From NCBI GenBank assembly GCA_029339195.1, contig JAPTJF010000564.1:1-35873 (forward strand): a DNA stretch of 35,873 bases. Direction: 5' to 3'. The stretch's first letter is position 1. The number at the start of each line of letters is the position of its first letter. The notes below the pieces were generated by a model. It searched no databases and had not been told where the DNA came from. It saw only the letters and a list, made by a program, of their open reading frames with translations. The position numbers and the translations under genes are program-made. Positions 21,801 through 29,451 of the stretch are shown here, piece after piece. This stretch comes from Micractinium sp. NFX-FRZ. Its lineage: Eukaryota; Chlorophyta; Trebouxiophyceae; Chlorellales; Chlorellaceae.

Positions 21801-23565
21801 TGGGAGGGGAACAAAGAGAAGGGAAGAGAAGGGATGAATGTATTCAGAGCACGCCGGCCCCCCTCCTTGCTGCAGTCCAGCAGCAGCACGGTGCGCAGGG
21901 TATGTGGTGGGGGAGAGCATCAACAACAACAACAACAGCAGGGACAGCCTTCCCTGCCTCCTGCACACGCCCCTGGCCCCTGCATTCATCCCCCAGCGCC
22001 CGCCCCGCCCGCCCCGCCGCCCACCCACCTGGCACGCGCTGAGCCGCGTGGACTGCACGTTGATGGCGGGGAACAGGTTCTGGAAGGTCACCCCCGCCAG
22101 CTTCATGTGCTCCTCCCCCCCAAAGTTGTTCATCACCACCAGCGGCGGGCCCAGCCACATGGCCTGCGGGATGCGGGGCCGCTGCTGGGCGGCCACCACG
22201 TCGCGGATGAGCGCATACTCGTGGATGCGCAGCGTCAGCGTGGGGCCGCGCGGCGTCCTGCACGGCAAAGGAAGGTCGCCAGGGTCAGAGCAGGTGGCCA
22301 GGGAGACGAGGGTGGGTGTGGAGGGGGCAGGAGGGGGTGCTCGTGGATGTGCAGCAGCAGCAGGGTGGGGCTGCATGGCGTCCTGTGGGTGGCCAAGACG
22401 TGCGGCAGGTGTTTTGAGGATGTGTCCAGAAAGGGGCGGGAGGGAGGGAGGGAGGGCAGTGGTGGCGAAGAGGCCGCCCTCGCCAGCGGCGGGGCAGCCT
22501 CCACAGAAGGACGTCTCTCGCTGCGATGCGAGCAACTGCCCCCAGCTGTGGCTCTTGGATTCTCTTGCCTCCTGCCCCGCGCCCCCCGCCTGGCCCCCAC
22601 CTGCCCCCCGCTGCCCCTGCCCGCCTCACTTTGCGATGCGCAGGTACGAGGCGTTGTGGGTGGCGGTGAGCACCAGGAAGTGTGTGACCCCCAGGGGGCC
22701 CGCCACGTGCAAAAAGTCCTTGAGCTGGTTCTTCTTGCTCTCCTTGAGCGCAGTGGCGGTGTTGGGGGCCATGAGCTGCAGGCAGGCGGGGGGTGGGGGA
22801 GTGGGGCAGGGGCCGGTGCGGCAGGCTGAGGTACCGCTGCTGGTTTGCTTGGCAGTGGGGGGCAGGCGAGCTTGGTAGCCTGCACACTGGGGGCTTACCC
22901 ACCCCACCACCCAACCACCCCAGCTGCTGGCTGTGCAGCTGTGCCTGCACTGGCATGCTGTTGGAAAACCCTCTGTTTCAAACGCTCTACGCTTTGCCAC
23001 CCTGCTGCATCTAGCAGTGCACCACTGCGCTGCACTGCGTCGCCCAGCTGCATCGCCTGCCTGCCTGGCGGGCTGCCTGGCTGCCCCCTCGGTGCCTGGC
23101 TGCCCCCTCGGTGCGAGCCTCGGTACTGTGGAAATGGTGGCTCGACTTACACAGAAGCTTTCTTACGCTAGACCTTCCCGTGCACGAGCACTGGATCCAT
23201 GCAAATTGCCCCTACCGCCACCCAACCATTCAGAGCGCTGAAGCAGAGCACACGCAGGAGGCCCCCCCCTCACCTTGCGCAGGTCCTTCTCCAGGTCCCT
23301 CAGGATGGCCCCATGCCGCCCACGGCGGAACACAAACGACTTGGGCTGCCCCTTCTTGGCGGGGTCGTCAGAGTCGGGAATGTGCGTCCTCTTCTTCCTC
23401 TGCAGTGGTAGTGTACAGTGTGAACGAAGGTCCCAGGCCGGGTGGGTCGGCCAGGTTTGAAAGCTGGGGCGCCCGACTGAGCAGGCGGCGCGTGCCGCCG
23501 CCGCCCGCCGCCACCGGCCAGAAATGTCTATGCATGTCGTGACGCACCCGCCTGGTCTTCGCCAT
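18812..23565 (-). CDS. PPAN: Peter Pan/Ssf1 ribosome-biogenesis factor (Brix domain)
   Basis: Ten exons, all in phase, give 546 aa: 23548-23565, 23274-23399, 22630-22775, 22029-22257, 21506-21591, 21037-21133, 20623-20721, 20167-20331, 19605-19778, 18812-19312. The Brix domain (about 24-295) follows the Ssf1/PPAN family closely: KSFVFRRGRHGAILRDLEKD, KDFLHVAGPLGVTHFLVL, RGPTLTLRIHEYALIRDVV, VTFQNLFPAINVQSTRLSAC and GPRLELEVVKVEEGLCDGR. Ssf1 binds pre-rRNA and is needed for large-subunit maturation in the nucleolus. A basic/acidic linker ends with VEWYKQE. The last exon then adds an RGG tail (about 395-540) with three FKRQ/FRQQ blocks separated by Asp-rich linkers, resembling nucleolin/fibrillarin GAR domains and not usual for this family. 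The stop is AAG TGA at 18812. Confidence 0.93.
19417..19618 (-). repeat. 101-bp tandem duplication with a decoy splice donor
   Basis: Two near-identical units begin at about 19421 and 19522 (AGTACTGCGC and AGTACTACGC). The second unit runs into exon 9 of the Ssf1 gene. As a result the exon end and its donor, TACAAGCAGGAG followed by GTGAGC on the minus strand, occur both at 19605 and again 101 bp downstream. The copy is an intact candidate 5' splice site. Confidence 0.85.
20347..20456 (-). repeat. direct repeat near Ssf1 exon 8 acceptor
   Basis: A purine-rich stretch (on the plus strand GGCAGAGGCAGGCAGAGGCA) at about 20357 recurs at about 20422 with the same flanks, within the intron just upstream of exon 8. 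Confidence 0.6.
20731..20752 (-). repeat. CCCA repeat as polypyrimidine-like tract
   Basis: GGGT units on the plus strand read CCCACCCACCCACCC in the Ssf1 pre-mRNA, directly before the acceptor of exon 7 at 20721. Confidence 0.6.
20899..21084 (-). repeat. copy of Ssf1 exon 6 end inside the following intron, plus ~26-bp repeats
   Basis: The exon 6 end (21043-21084) recurs in diverged form at about 20895-20936; both share CCGCTGCGCG and then an AGCTCTGCC or AACTCTGCC stretch. The shift is 148 bp. Between the two lie about four degenerate units containing CTGTGAAGC followed by GCCGG and TGACT. Confidence 0.7.
21562..21899 (-). repeat. multiple copies of the Ssf1 exon 5 start in the upstream intron
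   Basis: The exon 5 start with its acceptor (21562-21600) has diverged copies at about 21654-21672, 21737-21748, 21750-21779 and 21861-21899. The shared plus-strand core is CTCCTTGCTG, then GTCCAGCAGCAGCACG. The last copy is the best preserved. Confidence 0.75.
22218..22385 (-). repeat. copy of Ssf1 exon 4 start with decoy acceptor
   Basis: The exon 4 start (22218-22257) plus the acceptor recurs at 22340-22385 in the upstream intron, shifted 122-125 bp. Both blocks begin CTCGTGGATG and end GCGTCCTG on the plus strand. The copy is preceded on the minus strand by CCACAG, a plausible 3' splice site. Confidence 0.78.
23075..23115. repeat. two-copy 19-bp tandem repeat
   Basis: CTGCCCCCTCGGTGC occurs at 23081 and 23100 in the intron between Ssf1 exons 2 and 3. 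Confidence 0.7.
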
Positions 23566-24105
23566 GGCTGCTCAGCAAGCGATGCCGATGCGGGTGGCGG
23601 GTCGATGCCGCGGTCTCGCGCTCCCGGCGCTGCTGCCCGCCGACAGTGGTGGCGGCGGGGTGTGCTCGAGGGCGGCGGCGGACTGCTGTTCAGCTGCCCA
23701 ACAACCTGTGGATGCTACGTGACGCAAGCAATCGTAAAGGCGGTGCCCCCACGGCCTCCAGTTCCCATGCAAACATGTCCATGGCAGCGCAGCACGGCAG
23801 AGCGTGGCGGCTCTTGGCGGCGCCTCGCGCCTCCCTCGGCCTCTTTGTCTCTCCAGGCCGAGCAGGAGCCGTGAGTGCCGCCTCCAGGGCAGCCGCTCTG
23901 GCATGATGCCGCTCTGCATGTCTGCGCCTGCCCCTGCCCGTCCTGCTGCCGCCCGCCCGTCTGCACAGGTGCTACAGGCACCCTACCAGAGATGCAGCAG
24001 CAGGCGCCGTTTGTGCACGCACCGAGCCGCATCCCACTCCCTCACATTTGTTTGCCTGCAGCCTGGGGAATCGAGTTCGGCAAGACCGAACGCGACCAAA
24101 ACACC
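23566..24105. promoter_or_regulatory. bidirectional promoter region of Ssf1 and eS10, with 5' UTR intron
   Basis: 540 bp between two outward-facing start codons of ribosome-related genes. On the plus strand a strong donor GAGCC-GTGAGT at 23870/23871 and an acceptor TTTGCCTGCAG ending at 24061 suggest a 5' UTR intron (23871-24061) in the eS10 transcript. That would place its transcription start left of 23870. The segment around 23710-23745 (CTACGTGACGCAAGC) is lower in GC and may be promoter core. Motif function is inferred. Confidence 0.55.
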
Positions 24106-25471
24106 ATGCTGATCTCCAAGAAGAACCGCCGCGAGGTGTACAAGTACCTCTTCAAGGGTGAGCCGAGCGGCGGCAGGCGGCAGTGCTGGCACACGGCGTG
24201 GCGTCAGGCAGTGCAGGCATCGCTGCTCCTACCAAGCCAGCACTCCCTTGCAGCACCAGCAGTGGCTGGTGCGAAGCAGAACAGCAGCCTGCAGTGACGG
24301 CAAGGTTGCAGTCAGCTAGCTGGGCGTGGTCAGAGTGCCGTCGGCGGTCAGCGCGGAGGCCTGCCGCCGAGCCTCCTCGCTCCCCTCCTCACCCTCACCC
24401 TGCCCTGCACCATGCCACACCCGCTCCTCCACAGAGGGTGTGCTGTATGCCGAGAAGGACTTCAACCTGCCCAAGCACCCCGAGATTGATGTGCCCAACC
24501 TGGAGGTCATCAAGCTCATGCAGGTTGGGGGGCCATGGGGGGAGGGGCCAGGTGGTGTGGCTGCTAGTGGGGGAGGGAGGGAGGGCAGGGTGTGGTGGAG
24601 GGGCAGGGGAGGGAGGGCAGATGGGTGTGCCCAACCGACCTGGAGGCTGTCCAGCTCATGCTGGTGGAGCACATTTGAACGGGCCCTGCCGCTGCAACGC
24701 TTCAAAGTCGTTTGGGCGTGCCGCGGATGCAGCTGCCGCCCCCGCCGCGAGACATCAAGTTCAAGTTTAGGTTGCACTCACTTTGGCCTGCCGCTGTTGC
24801 TTCACCTGCGCTGCAGTCTTTCAAGAGCAAGGAGTATGTGACCGAGCGCTACGCCTGGCGCCACTTCTACTGGTGAGGCGGCTGCTGCTGTTGGAGGTGC
24901 CGCAGGGCGAGGGGCAGGGCTGTGTGGAGCCACGCTGCCGCTGAGGGGTGGTTTGAAAAGAAGAGGAGCGGCAGTGCCTGGCAGCTGCGCCGCGTGCCGC
25001 CGCCAACCCTTGAACACGCCATCCTGCCCATGCGTCCGGCTGGCACGCACCTCCAGCCGTCATGCGAGCAGCAAGGCCAGCTGCTTGTGTGGGTTGCTGC
25101 CCCGCTCTCCGCATGCCTCTTTCCCTTCCTCCCGCTGCAAAACCATCTTTCAACGACTGTGTCCCCCGTACCCCCCCCCCGTCCATCCCCCCCCCGGCAG
25201 GTTCCTGACCGACAGCGGCATCGAGTTCCTGCGCGAGTTCCTGAACCTGCCCTCTGAGATTGTGCCCGCCACCCTGAAGAAGTCGACCCGCCCGCTGGAG
25301 CGCGGCGACCGCCCCCCCCGCCGCGACGGCCCCCCCCGCCGCTTTGGCGACCGCGAGGGCGGCGGCCGCGAGGGCTACCGCGGCGCCGGCGGCGAGAAGG
25401 CCGGCGGCGCCCCCGGCGAGTACCGCCCCGAGTTCCGCGGCGGATTCGGCCGCGGCTCCGCCCCCCAGTAG
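24106..25471 (+). CDS. RPS10: 40S ribosomal protein eS10
   Basis: Four exons, 24106-24157, 24435-24523, 24817-24872 and 25201-25471, are in phase and give 155 aa, against about 150-180 in other eukaryotes. The start [20 protein letters not shown] aligns with the first residue of the family. The winged-helix domain follows: [35 protein letters not shown] and [18 protein letters not shown]. The Arg/Gly-rich tail ends with the family signature FRGGFGRG. eS10 sits on the beak of the small subunit and contacts mRNA near the entry channel. The gene is head to head with Ssf1. Its poly(A) signal is at 25770. The C-terminal tail is Pro/Arg/Gly-rich with a PPRR repeat. Confidence 0.96.
24483..24663 (+). 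repeat. copy of eS10 exon 2 end inside intron 2
   Basis: The exon 2 end (24483-24523, GTGCCCAACC, then CTGGAGG and AGCTCATG) recurs at about 24620-24663, shifted 136 bp with a 3-bp insertion. The donor of the copy has changed from CAGGTTG to CTGGTGG. Confidence 0.8.
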
Positions 25472-25769
25472 AGCGTGCCAGCCCCCTGGCTGGCCCGCCT
25501 GCTCGGCGGAGGCTTCAGGCTTGGCGGCGGCGCCGCCCGGCGGCAGTGCATGCACGTCATGCGTCCCCACGAGGACGCCAGCTGGCCGCTCTGCACGTCG
25601 GAGGCGTTGCGCACGGCAGCGGCAGCGCCGGGCGGCACACGTGCTCTCAGCATGCATCCCTCCTGCGCCTGCGCTGCCGGCTCGGCTTGAGCGCTGCACG
25701 GTGCGGCGGCTGGGCGCGGGAGCCTGGCCTGCCCCAGCCGCCCGGGTTGTGATGTGAGCCCTCTCTGCT

Positions 25770-25774
25770 TGTAA
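25770..25774 (+). terminator. UGUAA poly(A) signal of eS10
   Basis: TGTAA about 300 bp after the eS10 stop, in a CTGCTTGTAAGCACC context. Confidence 0.55.
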
Positions 25775-26008
25775 GCACCCCACCACCAACCGACCGAGGA
25801 GCTGCAGTGCCGCGCACAGTCAGGCAGGCAGGAATCAATGGAGCGGCAGGCTGTGCTGGGGAGCTGCGCACCCACGGGAGCTGTGCATGCCAGGCAGGGC
25901 GCGCCAGAGGTGCTGCACATGTGCCAGGGGCACGATGTGACGCGCTGGGCAGGTGCACGGCTCAAAGTGGTCTTGATAACTACTATATTGGGGCGCGCCG
26001 CGGGTTGT

Positions 26009-26013
26009 TTACA
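26009..26013 (-). terminator. possible UGUAA poly(A) signal of the SBP gene
   Basis: The minus strand reads TGTAA about 600 bp after the SBP stop. It would require a long 3' UTR, so this is weak. Confidence 0.25.
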
Positions 26014-26612
26014 GGGCGTCTGGCTACAGTGTGAGGGGTGAGGGTGAGCTGGCTGATAGTCTGTGTCTAGCAGGTGGGGGGTGGCCAGGGGATGATGGCG
26101 TGCAAGCCAGGAAGAAAGGGGATGAGGGAAAAAAGGGCCGCGGCGTGTGCGGTGTGCATAGGCACCGTGCATGCAAGCAACGCAGCCAGCCCGCCACCAG
26201 GCGGTGCCACAGCTGATGTGTGTGCGCGTGGCTGGGCAGGCGGGAGGGCAGACGTAGGAGGGCTGCTGACGGGTACGAGGGGAGGGTAAGCACTCGAAAC
26301 AGGGGAGGGAATATGGAGCACACAAAAGGCGGGTCAGGAGCACGCTGCCGGTTTCAAACCGGGGGAGGGAGGGCTGGGGCCTGGCCAGCAGGCGAGGCTG
26401 GGCCGTCAGGCACCCAGATGCCAGCATCGTGAGGGCTTGGCACGGAGGGCACAAATGAGTCATGCAAAGTCGCACGCTTAACGTTTTAACAGCTTGGAAT
26501 CAAGAACGGCAGAGGACAGCAGGAGCCGGAGGCGGGGGGACGGCGGAGCGTGCTTGGGTTGAACAAGAGGGGAAGATTGGGGCGTGCTGGGACGTGCCAG
26601 GCTATGGGTGCA

Positions 26613-27223
26613 TCAGATGCCGCTGCCCCCAAACTCCCCGAAGTAGAGGTTGAAGGCGGGGGCATCGATGCTGCTGCTGGTGCGCAGCTCGTCAGCTTTG
26701 ACCTGCCAGATGGGCGGCGCCTGCTGCTGCTGCTGCTGCTGCTGCAGGTGCTGTAGCTGCTGCAAGTGCTGTGGCTGCTGTAAGTGCTGTGGCTGCTGCT
26801 GCAAGTGCTGAGGCTGCTGCTGCTGCTGCTGCAAGTGCTGCAGCTGCTGCAGCTGCTGTGGCTGCTGCGGCTGGGGCGGCGCCATCTGCGGCTGCGGCGA
26901 GGCCTGCGCCTGCATCTGCTGCAGCGCAGGGCTGGCGGCTGGCAGCGCCGCAGAAAGCAGCTGCGGCGCCTGCTGCTCCACCAAGTGCCGTGGCAGCAGC
27001 ACCCACTGCTGCTGCTGCTGCTGCTGCTGCTCCTGCTCCGCCCGCTGCTGCGCTTGAGCCTGCAGCTGCATTGCCTGCGCCTGCTGTGCCTGCTGCGCCT
27101 GCGCCTGTTGCATGCTTGCAGGGAAGGCGGGGCCAGCCATGGGCGGCGCCGCTGGCTCCGGCAGCACCGAGCTCAGCTGGCCAGACATCTCCCCAAACGA
27201 GGAGTCCAGCAGGCCCATCGCCA

Positions 27224-27255
<32 letters not shown>

Positions 27256-29164
27256 AGAACCGCCGCATCTGCTGCCGCCTGCGCCGCAGCCTGTGCCGCC
27301 GCCGCTCCCTCTGGCTCGCCCACAGCTGGGCCGGTGGCGGTGCTGGCCTGCTGCTTGTCGCGCCTGCATGATCACGGGGTGGCAGGAGCGCCAGACATTG
27401 ATGGGATGGTTGGGTCGCCGCGACTGGCACGCTCGGTGCCGCACCACAATCTGCACCCCGGTGTATTGAGCTGCCCTGTGCGCCCGTGGCGTAAGCCTGC
27501 ACCGCTGGCTTGCAGCAGCTGCCAGGCAGCCGCGCGCTCCTGTGCCCCTGCTCCCAACTGCTGTGCCTGCTTCCCACCCGCCCCCTCAGCAGCCACAGCC
27601 CACCCCCTCGTATATGCCCACTCACTCGCACGCATCCAGCCGCCTGCACTGCATGTGCCGCTCCGGCGCCCCGCTGAGCCCACCCCTTGCTCCAAACCCT
27701 GACCACACGACACACCCCTGCCCCCCCACTGACCTGCGCTGGTTGTGCCGCTCCAGCGCCTTCCTGCACGACCGCTTGCTCCCCTCAAACTCGGTCAGCG
27801 GGTGGCCCTGGCCGCAGCGCTGGCAGAAGCGGGACGGCGTCCCCTTCACCGGGTAGCTCTCCGCCTTCAGGTGATCCTGCGGGGGTGAATTGGGGGGCAA
27901 GCGGGGTGTGGTGGGCGGGGGTGAATGGTACAGGCGGGGAGGGTCGAGGCGGGCAGGAGGGCACACGGGGCCGCTGTCAGCCTCCCCACCATGTGGTGGG
28001 GAGCAGGTGTGCGTGACGCTGGTAGGGTTGCGGGGGCGCTGATTTCAAGGACGGCTGTGCGGGGGAGAGACTGGGCAGCGCTTCGGGTGTACCGCCGCTG
28101 CCGAGGTGCTGCCCTGGCTGCTGCCCCTGGAGCCAGCAGGAGCACGCCCCCCGCACCCTGAGCGCGCGTCCTGCCCCACATGCGCCGCCCGCCCGCCCCG
28201 CGTGCTCCTTCTGCCCTTGCTGCCCCCTCCTGCAACTGTGGAAGCTGAACTGGTGGATGATGTGCTGCTCACCGGGCAGATGTGGTTGCGCTGCAGGTAG
28301 AAGGAGAGGGAGGCGAGGTCGACGGCGCAGCCGTCTGCCTGGCAGGCGTGCTTCTTGAAGACGCGGGGGCGGGGGCCGCGCCGGCGCTTGCCCTCGCCCC
28401 CTCCCGCGGTGGGGGCGTCCGAGGCGGAGGGGACCGCTCCGCCAGTGGTGCCCGTGCCCCCTTGCGTGCTGCTGTCCATGTGCAGAGCCGACAGCGTGGG
28501 CAGCACCAGCGGCGTGCCGTTGGGCCCGTGCTGCGCGTACATGGGCGGCCCCGGGGACATCATGTAGGGCTGGTGCTGCATGTGGTGGTGGTGGTGGTGG
28601 TGATGCTGCTGCTGCTGCTGCTGTGCCGCTGACGGCGGGAGTTCAAACGACGGCATGGCGCCTGCGCCGGCGCTCCCGTGCGCCGCCAGCATGTAGCCGC
28701 CAGGCAGCACGGGGTGGTGCAGCTGGTGCTGCGGGAACTGCTGGTGCTGCGGGAACTGCTGCAGGTGTGGTGGGCCTGGGGCCGTCATTTGGGACTGGCC
28801 GCCAAGCGTGGCGGTGCCGCTGCCGCTGCTGTCCTCCACTGGCGGCGGCGCCGGCGACGGCGGCAGCAGCAGCTCAAGGTTGAAATCGCTGTCCCCCAGG
28901 AAGTCTGTGGGGGCTGGCTCCAGCCCATCTGTGGGAACGCGGCGAACAAGGGGAAGGGTTGGGTGACAAACGGGGTGGCGGACGCCGCCTCCTGTGCTGG
29001 CACCTGCCAAACACCTTGCTGGCACAGGCCGTCCCATCCCCCACACTGGCCCGCGCCCTCGCTTCCGGGTAGCGCGTCTTACCTTCATGCTGCCTGAGGC
29101 GCCCAGCAGTGGGCGAGTGGGCCCAGGAGGACAGGAGAGCCTCGAGGCCGTCGCCACCAGGCAT
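26613..29164 (-). CDS. SBP-box (SPL-type) transcription factor
   Basis: Four exons, 29083-29164, 28273-28928, 27734-27876 and 26613-27363, are in phase and give 543 aa. The SBP domain spans exons 2-4 (about 222-300). Its two zinc sites are visible. The first has C and C in ACQADGC, C in RNHIC and H in DHLK; the second has RFCQRC, the H of GQGH and the C of KRSC. The basic end is RKALERHNQRRRDKQ. The intron inside the domain lies after NHICP, a position also common in plant SBP genes. SBP proteins bind DNA with a GTAC core. Outside the domain there are polyHis and polyGln runs, a twice-repeated QQFPQH, and a C-terminus that is almost half Gln, typical of activation regions. The N-terminus is short and acidic. 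It lacks the ankyrin repeats of large SBP proteins, and no specific orthologue is claimed. Confidence 0.92.
27645..27766 (-). repeat. copy of SBP exon 3 end in the following intron
   Basis: The last codons of exon 3 (27735-27766; TGTGCCGCTCCAGCGCC on the plus strand) recur at about 27645-27676 (TGTGCCGCTCCGGCGCC), shifted 90 bp. In translation the copy reads GAPERHMQCRR against KALERHNQRR. It still ends in CAG but followed by GC instead of GT. Confidence 0.75.
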
Positions 29165-29451
29165 AGTGGGCACGCCGCCTGCACCACCAGCGTGAAACAA
29201 GGGTGGCGGACCCAACAAGGCCCGCGAACAATGAAGCAGCACCTGGTTTCACAACCAACTTCATCGGAAGTGCCACCTGGTGCCACTGTACAGCCCCATT
29301 CCTCTGAGAAACCGGGCAGCATGGCGATGTGTGGGATCGTCCCAGCATGTTCTGGGGGACCTCCTTCGCTGCGCAGCACTGCAGGGCTGCTCTGCCCAGC
29401 TTGCCCCACAGTATCCAAACTCCCTGCCTCAAACGAGGGTTGCGGCCGCCA
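29165..29451. promoter_or_regulatory. divergent spacer between SBP gene and ADP-ribosylglycohydrolase-like gene
   Basis: 287 bp between two outward-facing start codons. It contains one GTAC (29288-29291), the core of known SBP-domain binding sites. Autoregulation would be speculation. Confidence 0.5.

Larger units (their letters stand above)
25472..26612. other. convergent intergenic region between eS10 and SBP gene
   Basis: 1141 bp between two stop codons, holding both 3' UTRs. It contains the eS10 poly(A) signal and a possible one for the SBP gene. An exact palindrome CCGGTTTCAAACCGG lies at about 26348-26362. I see no exon or RNA gene. Confidence 0.6.

Noticed and set aside
26340..26370. 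T-arm-like GGTTTCAAACC as part of a tRNA
   Set aside because: It is a plain palindrome; no acceptor stem, D arm or anticodon arm can be formed around it.
26720..27255. Regular CTG repeats as a CRISPR-like or satellite array
   Set aside because: They are the antisense of in-frame CAG codons for the polyGln regions of the SBP protein.
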